A program made the translations under genes and the position numbers. 64,000 nt of DNA from Mesaphorura yosii (taxonomy: Eukaryota; Arthropoda; Collembola; Poduromorpha; Tullbergiidae), in assembly GCA_009869945.1 (NCBI GenBank), contig WIXG01000085.1:124001-188000 (forward strand). Reading direction: 5' to 3'. The first letter of the stretch is position 1, and each line of letters opens with the position of its first letter. Positions 27,190-35,679 of this stretch are shown here, in pieces. Below the pieces are notes generated by a model, which saw nothing but the letters and a program-made list of their open reading frames with translations, did no database searches and had not been told where the DNA came from.

Positions 27190-27536
27190 TTTTGCCTTAA
27201 TTAATGTGCAATAAATTGTTATTGTTTGGGACAGATTGAGTGACAATAAAAATAAAATATTATGCCAAATTCGTCCGTGTTGTTGCACATCGCATTGTAA
27301 TGCCAAGATGATGGTCAAGTGTTGAAGAAAAAGTTCTCGCTGTTGAATAATCTTTAATCGCGTTGTCAGCCTCGCCTGCCGCCTTCTTTCTGTGATGTCG
27401 GTCAACTCACTAGGAAGTCATGTATCTTTGTAAGCAGAGCTTCTGCATTAAGAAAATTTCGCAATATAGTAAACGGTGTCGGCCTGAAAATTATAAACCC
27501 GAGTCAAAGCAGCGCAGCGGACGAAGTTATCTAAAG

Positions 27537-28408
27537 ATGGACAAGATCAGAAGATTCTTTTGTTCCACTTCCAAACCCACTTTCTTAACGCCTAGCTGTA
27601 CAAATTGGACAGCTTCCATCATTCAGCCACTGTAAGTTCGTAATTTATTATTCTCCAAGCTGATCAGCCGATTGCGATTGACGAAAATACTAGAAAAATG
27701 TTTCTGCTGGTCTTTAGGAGTCGCCTATGCTGGCATTCGCCTGAAGTCCGCCACTTCTTGTCCACGCTGAACGAATCACCGCCAAAGTTCACGTCGAATT
27801 CGACCTGGATCCAAATCCTACTCAACCTTCATCGTCCGAATGCTTCACATTCATGTGATGCGAATATGGGTGCTACTCCAGTCGGCAAGCTGTTGCTCGC
27901 TGAATTACGTCCGCCCTTCAACTTGGTCGCAGTGCTCGTCGCTGGGCAGATATTTCTGCCAGGAGCTGTCACAAGCAAGAGAACCGCCGTAGAAATTGAA
28001 CGGCAGCAATTTGAGCTTGGTGCCGCCACCGAATTTTTGTACCTGTCCCAGCAGCTCCATTCAGGCATTTCAGGGGACAATTCGGATGGCCAACCGGTGG
28101 GTGTGGCCGAACACGAACTCAAAGTCAGGACACTAGCCGGGGACTTTTGTATTACGAAATTATTCTCGTGTCTGGCTCGTATTCAGCACGCTGGAGTAAC
28201 ACGCGTCATGATGGAGTGCCTGGCAGCATGCGCAGAGCAGCATTTCGTAGGCAAAGACGGAAATCACCAGGAGCTTGTTCTCAGCTGCGCCCTGAAGTGC
28301 ACGTCGATGTTAGCCGGCTACAACGAAGCAGATTCGACTGCAGCTGCCAGAATGGGCGAAATCTTGGGCAAATTGTTTGCAACCCACGGACAGCTGCTAG
28401 CCGGTTAA
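27537..28408 (+). CDS. Decaprenyl diphosphate synthase subunit 2-like (PDSS2), short
   Basis: Two exons, 27537-27631 and 27718-28408, 261 residues. PDSS2 is the non-catalytic partner of PDSS1 in making the ubiquinone side chain in mitochondria. The N-terminus (MDKIRRFFCSTSKPTF) is basic, Ser/Thr-rich and free of acidic residues after Asp2, as expected for mitochondrial import. Similarity to PDSS2 is clearest in LRPPFNLVAVLVAG, the segment around EIERQQFELGAATEFLYLSQ, and LAGDFCITKLFSCLARIQ, which matches the family's LSGDFLLANACNGLALLQ. As in other PDSS2 proteins no DDxxD motif is seen. The protein stops at HGQLLAG, so it lacks roughly the last 95 residues of vertebrate PDSS2. The assignment is based on remembered family sequence and is moderate in confidence. 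Confidence 0.7.
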
Positions 28409-28533
28409 TTGGCGTAATTAAATATTCACGAATACGAATTACGGCGACGACATTTAAGGATGGTCCGAATTAAAATCGTACATTGCAGAATTTGCACACT
28501 GTATTACTCGTTGTATCTCGCATTAAGGAGGTC

Positions 28534-29255
28534 ATGAACCTGATCCTCCGCTCGGCCGTCGTCGCCATCGCTCTTTCTTTGCTGAGTGCTGGTCTGGCTC
28601 CTTGTCACGGCCACAGCAGCACTGTCAAAGTGGGTCAGTACCGCATCCTGAGCCTGGAGGATGGGCTGGTAAGAATTCCACGTCTGTCTGTGTCCGAGAT
28701 TCTTGACTACGAGTGGTCCAATTCTAACGTTGAGCCATTGCCTTGCAGTATTTAAATGCTGGCCCGCCACACGCCGAACGGAAGCACCCACCCAGCTCAA
28801 TAAACTCAGCGTCTACTGATCTGGGCCTGGAGCTTGGCGACGCCACGACTGAGAAATGGGACAACTTCCGTGAACAGCGCTGGGATCTTGTCCCAGCGCC
28901 AGAGCCACTGCCTCCCGAAGTGAAGGCTAAGGGCACCCGCCACGGCCAGCTGTACTGGCTCCTCTCGCAGGAGAATCTCCTCAACCGGGTGTCCGCCATC
29001 AAATCTCATGGAAGAGCGAAACCGAACGTCGTGGAATTGATCCCGGTTGGTACTCCGGATGGAGAAGCGAGTTTGATACAGAGCGCCGTGAGGGACGCGT
29101 GCTTGGTGAATCCGGGGTAAGGGTTTGGCAGAATTACGAGGAGCAGTGACACCACATTGATTTACTGCTGCAGATATGGATTGAACGTTTTGTACGCTTT
29201 ATGCGATCATCGAGCTCGAAACCAGCACTGGGTCCTTGACTTCCTTGGCAAATGA
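28534..29255 (+). CDS. Secreted protein with QxW motifs, probable beta-trefoil fold
   Basis: Three exons, 28534-28668, 28749-29116 and 29174-29255, 194 residues. The protein opens with a clear signal peptide (MNLILRSAVVAIALSLLSAG, then LAPCHG). The mature part has the rhythm of ricin-B-like beta-trefoil repeats: YRILSLEDGLYLNAG, then EQRWDLVP, then GQLYWLL, then a final repeat with NVLYALCDHRARNQHWVLDF. QRW and QHW fit the QxW signature of that fold, which often binds carbohydrate. This is inference from pattern; I cannot name an orthologue. A splice acceptor at about 28487 keeps the frame open upstream, so a 5'UTR exon is possible. A poly(A) signal AATAAA is at 29325-29330. The start lies only 126 bases past the PDSS2-like stop. 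Confidence 0.7.
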
Positions 29256-29638
29256 CGCCTGCCTGCCCTGGGATGACTGGAAACTGATGTCTTAACCCGT
29301 TTTAATGACAATTGCGTTTAGTTTAATAAAGAATTAGGCATTTGCGAAGAATGCGAAGAGTGCGAACCAGTTAAGCTGCCCATCATTCATTATTACGAAA
29401 CCAGTAACAAAGAAGTGGTTTCGAGCGAGAGGGAAAGTTCGCATCTCGAGTCAGTCTGTCGTCTCGTCGGTCGATTGTCAATTCTGTCATAGCCTCTTTT
29501 CATAATATGGTAATTGAGCTTCCATTTAATCGCTATTGAACCCACTACTAGTTGGTGACTGGTATTGTTACGACATAAAACTGTGACTGAATGCGTTACT
29601 AATAAGAGGCGACAGCAAAAATTGCGAGTGAGAGCACA

Positions 29639-32600
29639 ATGTGGGCTCCTGACGACGGCGAAGAGAAGAAGGATCCCACCAAATCCACTCCCACAAGAAG
29701 CACCTATGACTCTAACAACGCTAGTGGAGGTCCAGGCGGGGTCAGTGGACTGGATAAGCCACCGGAGTTTGCCAACCCACTCTACTGCACCAGTGTCGAC
29801 GGCAAGTATGTCTACAAGGACCCAGCCACGCAGAACGAGTTTGTGTGGGACGAAGACGTCAAGCAGTGGAAGCCGAAAGGAGTCGCCGGGGGCAGCGCCG
29901 TGGAGTTTGACGGCTCCAGCTATACGTACACGGACGCGAGTGACGGGACCAAGTACGAGTGGGATGCGGAGAAGTCGGCGTGGTTTCCAAAGGTAAGGAT
30001 TAATTAAGCTAAGCTGTAGTCATAAGCCTCATATCCATCCTGTCGTCGAATTAACTGCCATGAAATGGGTCGGATCAGCAATATTTGAGGTTTAGGGTGT
30101 TAGGGACCATTGAGGGTCAGATTCATAAGGTTCCTTGCATGGACTTAATGTCTTGTCCACTTTCAGAAATCCATTACGCATATTCGCGTGCATTTTTCCA
30201 TGTACGAATGAGTCATGCACCGACCGCGCCTGTGAGATGCGGATTATTGATCTCCGAGCATCCGAGTGAATCTCGGTTCTTGTGTTATAATGCAGAATGC
30301 ATTCACATAGCACAACTTTGCATTTCCACTGTTATTGTTGTGATTTTGGTTTCGGTTCTCGTTCCCTTGTCCGCCTCTTTTGCTAGCTAATTTCTTTCGG
30401 CAATCAATTAAAGTTATAATTAACGTTTAAGGTAGGAAAATTGATTTTCAATCGCCAACGCCAAGCCAAGCACAGCACTTGACTAACTACCTGATTACTT
30501 TATTACTGATCACGCTGATCAAGTCTTTGTCTTGTCTAGAGCGAAGAGGCGGACACGAGAACTGCAACTGCGACTGGTGGGTTCCACAATCCAAACTACG
30601 ACAGTAGCCTCCCGCAGCAACCAGGCCAGGCCCATCCTCCGCGTCGCTTTTACTATGCCGCGCTGTCGCCGTCGGAGATGGGCGTAGACGAACCCGTACT
30701 TTTTCTCTCGCCCGACGACCAAGTAAACAACAACTCCACCATTCCGCAGCCAGACTGCGGCCCTGCACCATCAGCGTCCACCCACTCCAGTCAGAGTCAC
30801 AACAACGCCGCGTCAGCCGACGGCAAAACAGGTACCGCCACTGCATCAGGGCTGCCGCCAGGCTGGGAGCGCCATGAGGATGCCAACGGCGCGTACTACT
30901 GGCATATAAAGTCGGGTACGATTCAGCGCGAGCTGCCCACCTCAGAGCCCGCACCACCACTTCAGTCGCTCTCCTCCAATCCTGCGCTGCTCATTCCCGG
31001 TGGCGGACTCTCCAAAGGCAGTGGCAGTGGTGCCGGCGTGACAGGACTCGCCTTCCGCAGATCACAGACCATATCAAGCCAGCTCTCTACGTCGCTCTCT
31101 TTCTCCTCAGACGCCCACGGTCCGGCTGCAAACCTCAACGGAAGCGCAACCGGCGCGGCGGCCCCATCCGTTGCCGCAGTCCTTCGGCGTGCTGACACAA
31201 CATCCGGTGCCAGCGCAGCAGACAACAAGGAGAAGCGCAAGTCCTGGTCGCAGTACCTCGAATCGAATGAGCGAGAGATCAGAATGAGAGAATCGCTGCT
31301 CCAGGAACGCGACCGCGACCGTGCGTCACGCCCGAAATCGGAATCCTCGCTTCGCTTCGTCGCTGTGTCACTTGGCTGTCTTAGCATCTCTGAAGAAGAC
31401 CTCACGCCAGAGCGCAGCTCGCGCGCCGTGTCGAAGGTTATTGCTGAGCTGACGAGCGTCGGAATGGGTGTTGGTGTGGGTCTCGGGGGGGCGGCGAAGA
31501 GCAGCATGGAGGTGGCGGGCAAGATCTGGGGAGAAGGCTCCGAGCTGTATCTTGAGCTGGACGACGCACACCTTCGAGTCAAGACGAAGGGCACGAGCAC
31601 GGGAACGAGTCTCATCGTCGCCGAGCAGCCCATCCACTCGATTCGTGTGTGGGGCGTGGGTCGCGATGATCCACGCGACTTCGCCTACGTCGCCCGAGAA
31701 AAGCTGACTCGCCATTTCCTGTGCCACGTCTTCCGGCTGGAGATGAACGCACGCCCACTCGCATCCGCACTCCGGGACGCGTGCAAGAAAATCATGATTG
31801 AGCGACAGCAGAAGCAGAAGCGACCAACCACACTACCGACTGGGATCCGCAAAGGGCTGGGCATGGGCCCGCCGACGAGTTCCAGCGGCGCTTCCGCCGC
31901 TCCGGTCTGCTTCCCCACGCCGATGGACGAGCCGCGCAAGATTCTGAAGGCGTTCTACCTCGGTTCAAAGATGGTCAATCGCCCCACGGGCATGGACGTG
32001 CTCAATGCGGCCATCGACTCGCTCCGCAACAACGAGCCTCTGCCAGTAGCCGTCTCGGTTGCTCCCTCCGTCGTGCACGTCGTCTCTGACGAGCAGCCCG
32101 ACAACCCGCGCGTCTCCGTCGAGATCCGAGTCCGCTACCTGAGCTTCATGGGCATCGGTCGCGACGTGCAGACATGCGGCGTGATTGTGCACACGGCACG
32201 AGACGACTTCCAGGCCCACTGCTTCTTCTCCACACCGAGCTCCGGCGCCCTGTGCAAGGCGATTGAGGCTGCATGTGTGCTCCGCTACCAAAAGTGTCTC
32301 GACGCGCACCATGTGCATGACCCGCATGCGCCTGGCGGAGCAGGACACGAAGGCAACGGCTCTGACAGCAATTCCGGTGTTGTGGGATCGTCAGGCTCCG
32401 GGTCTTCGACGACCACGCCAGGCGCCAAGGCAGCAGCTAACATTGCGGCAGCATTCAAGAATGTGTTGGCTTCTCTTGGTCGATCGAAGAGTGTCGAAGA
32501 CAAAGTGTGAAGTGAAGAGACCATTGAAGCAAGAGTGAATGGACGAAAGAATCTCAAAACAAGTTGCGCCCGTCGCACACGCACAAAGAACCAACCCACA

Positions 32601-34001
32601 AACAAATCACAAAATCTCATTTCAGTTCACAAGTTCACCTAAGTTTAGGTTTTGTACCATTTGCATTCCCAATGCCATACTTAACTAACCGTAACACGGA
32701 AGACTTTCTCAACTAATCAGCTTATTAGATACTAGTCAAGTCAGAGACAACAGACACGCGACGCAGCGTTGTGTTGTACTGCGTTGTTATCAAATGGCAG
32801 TTAATTCGATGACAATTCTAGTTGCTAGTTGTGCCAATGCCAACAAACCCTTACCAATTACCATTAGCATACTATATTTATTAACTAATCATTACTAATC
32901 AAGGTTGATGACGAATTCCTCGCAAGATACCAACTAAATTATGGATTCAACACCGAGTCGACTTCGACGACAAGTAAGCCGACGTCGAAGCAGGAAGAGC
33001 CTCCAGCAAAGACAGCGGCTGAAGAATCCACGAGCGGAGTGAAGAGGAAGCTACCGCCAGCGCCTCCGACGTGGTTCGAGCTGGACGAGTCCCAGAACAC
33101 AAAAGTCTATGTCTCCAATCTGCCGCTGGACGTGACGGAAGTGGAGTTTGTGGAGTTTATGCAAAAGTGTGGGCTCGTGCAGAAGGATCCGCAGACTCAG
33201 CAGATGAAGATCAAGCTGTACCAAGACGAACACGGCAACATGAAGGGCGATGGGCTCTGCACATACTTCAAGATCGAGTCCGTGCAGCTGGCCCTCCAAA
33301 TCCTCGACGGCTACGAGCTGCGTGGAAAGAAGATAAAGGTAGAGCGAGCCAGGTTCCAGCTCAAGGGCGAGTACGATCCGAGCAAGAAGCCCAAACAAAA
33401 GAAGCGGAAGGAGAAGGAGAAGCTCAAGAAGATGGAGGAGCATCTCTTTGCTTGGAGACCGGAGAAGCTGCGTGGAGAGCGACCGAAGCACGAGCGAGTG
33501 GTCGTCGTCCAGAACGCGTTTTCCAGTTCCGACTTTGACACGGATGCAAGCCTCATTCTCGAGTACCAGGAAGACTTCCGGGAAGAGGCGGGCAAATGCG
33601 GGACCTGCAAGAAAGTCGTCATCTTTGACGTAAGTGACTAAGTGAGACTCGCACGATGATATCATCTGATGAGATCTGAAGTTCATGCGTTTTCTGTCTT
33701 TTTCTTGCAGCGTCATCCTGAAGGCATTCTCCAGATTTTCATGTCGACTCCTGAGGAGGCGGACGCCGTCGTCAACCTCTTCAACAACCGTTTCTTTGGT
33801 GGGAAGCAAATCACCGCTTTTCTGTGGGATGGGCACACAAAGTACAAAATTGCGGAAACGGACGCCGAGAGGGAGGAACGTCTCGAGAAATGGGAGAAAT
33901 ACATTGCTGAAGACGAAGAGGGAGCGGGAGCGGGGATTCCAGAGGAAGAGAAGGTCACACCGCCGCGAGAACGCGGCCTCGACGAATACGAAGATGATTA
34001 A
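29639..34001 (+). CDS. HTATSF1 (Tat-SF1)-like splicing / elongation factor
   Basis: Three exons, 29639-29992, 32904-33629 and 33711-34001, 456 residues. HTATSF1 binds the U2 snRNP protein SF3B1 and links splicing with transcription elongation in the nucleus. Exon 1 codes the tyrosine/tryptophan-rich N-terminal region (YVYKDPATQNEFVWDEDVKQW, shortened here, and YEWDAEKSAWFPK). Exon 2 continues with DEFLARYQLNYGF, a linker, and RRM1 starting at TKVYVSNLPLDVTEVEF; then a Lys-rich stretch. The second RRM (UHM type) spans the exon 2/3 junction (VVIFDRHPEGILQIFMSTP, NNRFFGGKQITAFLWDG), where the R-x-F motif of UHM domains is RFF. The C-terminal acidic tail is short. Intron 1 (29993-32903) contains an FE65-like gene on the same strand. 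Poly(A) signal AATAAA at 34040-34045. Confidence 0.92.
29993..30539 (+). other. HTATSF1 intron 1, part upstream of the FE65-like exon
   Basis: 547 bases between the HTATSF1-like first exon and the acceptor of the FE65-like exon. No ATG-started ORF of note lies here. A fair donor (TTTAAG followed by GTAGGA at 30432) could end a non-coding first exon of the FE65-like gene, which would leave a 108-base intron before 30540. This would make 30678 the FE65 start codon. Unproven. Confidence 0.4.
30540..32510 (+). CDS. FE65 / APBB-like adaptor (WW-like plus two PTB domains), nested gene
   Basis: One large exon. It opens after a TTGTCTAG acceptor at 30539 in phase 0 and stays open for 657 codons; the first ATG is at 30678 (610 residues). 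FE65 proteins bind the cytoplasmic tail of APP family receptors through PTB2. Numbered from that Met: WW-like domain 58-87 (GLPPGWERHED, YYWHIKSGT); PTB1 about 225-375 with the family signature SIRVWGVGRDDPRDFAYVAR; PTB2 about 420-545 (KAFYLGSKMV, RVRYLSFMGIGRDV, LRYQKCLDAHH). The second conserved Trp of the WW domain is Arg84. The C-terminal tail is Gly/Ser-rich. It lies wholly inside the first intron of the HTATSF1-like gene on the same strand; whether it has its own promoter or borrows HTATSF1 exon 1 (same phase) is open. No AATAAA was seen between 32511 and 32903. Confidence 0.9.
   Translation, partial: SEEADTRTATATGGFHNPNYDSSLPQQPGQAHPPRRFYYAALSPSEMGVDEPVLFLSPDDQVNNNSTIPQPDCGPAPSASTHSSQSHNNAASADGKTGTATASGLPPGWERHEDANGAYYWHIKSGTIQRELPTSEPAPPLQSLSSNPALLIPGGGLSKGSGSGAGVTGLAFRRSQTISSQLSTSLSFSSDAHGPAANLNGSATGAAAPSVAAVLRRADTTSGASAADNKEKRKSWSQYLESNEREIRMRESLLQERDRDRASRPKSESSLRFVAVSLGCLSISEEDLTPERSSRAVSKVIAELTSVGMGVGVGLGGAAKSSMEVAGKIWGEGSELYLELDDAHLRVKTKGTSTGTSLIVAEQPIHSIRVWGVGRDDPRDFAYVAREKLTRHFLCHVFRLEMNARPLASALRDACKKIMIERQQKQKRPTTLPTGIRKGLGMGPPTSSSGASAAPVCFPTPMDEPRKILKAFYLGSKMVNRPTGMDVLNAAIDSLRNNEPLPVAVSVAPSVVHVVSDEQPDNPRVSVEIRVRYLSFMGIGRDVQTCGVIVHTARDDFQAHCFFSTPSSGALCKAIEAACVLRYQKCLDAHHVHDPHAPGGAGHEGNGSDSNSGVVGSSGSGSSTTTPGAKAAANIAAAFKNVLASLGRSKSVEDKV
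32511..32903 (+). other. FE65-like 3'UTR and rest of HTATSF1 intron 1
   Basis: This stretch follows the FE65-like stop codon and ends at the HTATSF1-like exon 2 acceptor (ACTAATCAAG before 32904). The acceptor's pyrimidine tract is weak but several CTAAT branch-like motifs precede it. I see no canonical poly(A) signal for the nested gene and no other feature. Confidence 0.5.
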
Positions 34002-34437
34002 TCCATTGTATTTTTGAATGTGAATCAAGATTTCATAGAAATAAAGACATGGGAAAACTAAAATTTGTTTCAAGCCGTTGAGTTTTCGCTTTTGTGGACA
34101 AAGAAAGCATAGGCTAATCGCTAATCTACTTCAACGCCTCGCTTGGTTCACGACCTTGAAAAAGAATCTTCTTTCTTTAATTTCATAATCAATGAACTTT
34201 GGACTCGGTATTGATTCGGGTCCCATCACTTTGTTTCTTGTTGATGTCTCGAAATCTTGAACCTTGGAACTAGTGACAAGGTGCTGATCTGCTTCCATAA
34301 CCTTTGACTTCTCATGTGCTCAAGACGAGCGCTTGCAATGTTCAATGCGGAGCTCCGCTTCATATGACCAGACGTGTCGTCATTGCCCGTTGTCTTCACT
34401 CATTTCAGTCTTAATCTAGAATTCCTGTGCACTTGAC
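34002..34437 (+). promoter_or_regulatory. HTATSF1-like 3'UTR and upstream region of the HAO-like gene
   Basis: 436 bases between two plus-strand genes. The HTATSF1-like poly(A) signal is at its left edge (34040-34045). The promoter of the oxidase gene should lie in the remainder; no TATA box or other element was recognised. Confidence 0.4.
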
Positions 34438-35587
34438 ATGGACAAACTCGTCTGCATCAAAGATTTCCATGTCCAATTCGAGCAGAGTGCTAGTCGCAAT
34501 GCACGCGAGTACTTTGAGGGCGGCGCAGGCGACGAGACGACTCTGACCGCCAACCGACGCGCGTACCTCCGTTGGTTCATCCGCCCTCGAGTCCTGGTCG
34601 ACGTATCCATCCGCAATCTGAGTACGAAGGTGCTCGGAAAAGTGGTGTCCTTTCCTCTGGGCGTGAGCCCAACTGGCTTTCAGAAGGTGGCGCACTCGGA
34701 CGGCGAATGCGCCACAGCACGCGCTGCGCAGGCGTTGGGCACAATTTTTGTGCTGAGCACGTTCGCGACGAGCAGCATCGAAGACGTCGCACAGGCGGCC
34801 CCTACTTGCCGCAAGTGGTTCCAGCTGTTTGTGAACCGGGACCGAGCTGCGACACGCGCCGTGATTCAGCGAGCGGAGCAGGCAGGCTTCGAGGCCATCG
34901 TGCTGACAACCGACGCTCAGAACATCGGGAACCGACGAACCAACAGCAGGAACCCGTTTCATTTCCCAGCACACTTGAACCTCCCGAACTTTCTTGCGGC
35001 TGGTTCGGGTGAAGGGTCTCAGCTGGACATGGTGCACATTGTGCACACGAGTCTCGAACAGGCACTGACCTGGGACATCATCACCTTCATCAAGAGCGTC
35101 ACAAAGCTGCCAGTCGTGGTCAAGGGACTGCTCACCGCCGAAGACGCTATGCTGGCTGTTCATTATGGAGTGGCAGCCGTCTACATTTCGAATCACGGAG
35201 GCAGGCAGCTGGACACGACTCCGCCGACGGTGAGCAGTCGTGAATTTTCTTCCGCTAATTCCTTATCTGTGCTCGATTTCTGCTCCTCAGATTGACGTGT
35301 TGTCAGAAATCGTGCGAGTGGTCGCCGGTCGCTGTGAAGTGTACATGGATGGCGGAGTCATGCGTGGGTCCGATGTGTTCAAGGCACGAGCCCTTGGTGC
35401 TACGATGGTATTCGCCGGTAGACCACTGATCTGGGGTCTTGGCGTGGGCGGCGAGGCTGGCGCTCGTAAAGTGCTGGAGATATTCAATGAGGAGCTGGAC
35501 CTAACCCTGGCTTTGGCTGGTGTAGCAGATATTAATGACGTTGGACCGTCGCACGTGGTGGGACCGGTGAGATTGGCATCATTATGA
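34438..35587 (+). CDS. FMN-dependent 2-hydroxyacid oxidase (HAO-like)
   Basis: Oxidises glycolate or longer 2-hydroxyacids to 2-oxoacids with hydrogen peroxide production, classically in peroxisomes. Two exons, 34438-35229 and 35291-35587, joined by a 61-base intron; 362 residues against about 370 in vertebrate HAO1. Active-site residues are in place: Tyr25 in REYFEGGAGDE, the FMN-binding Lys229 in VVVKGLLTAEDA, and the base His253 in the signature SNHGGRQLD. FMN phosphate-binding segments YMDGGVMRGSDVFKA and GATMVFAGRPLIWGL are present. The usual C-terminal peroxisomal tripeptide is not obvious: the protein ends ASL. An ATTAAA poly(A) variant lies at 35620-35625. HAO1 or HAO2 type cannot be decided. 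Confidence 0.95.
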
Positions 35588-35679
35588 TTGTGATTATATA
35601 ATGGATTTCCTTACTAATTATTAAAAACATGAATTGTTCAATGAACTACTCGATTTGAGCACGAATCGTCGAATCTTTA

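Noticed and set aside
33051-34073. 340-codon minus-strand open frame
   Set aside because: It is the antisense shadow of the HTATSF1-like exons 2 and 3.
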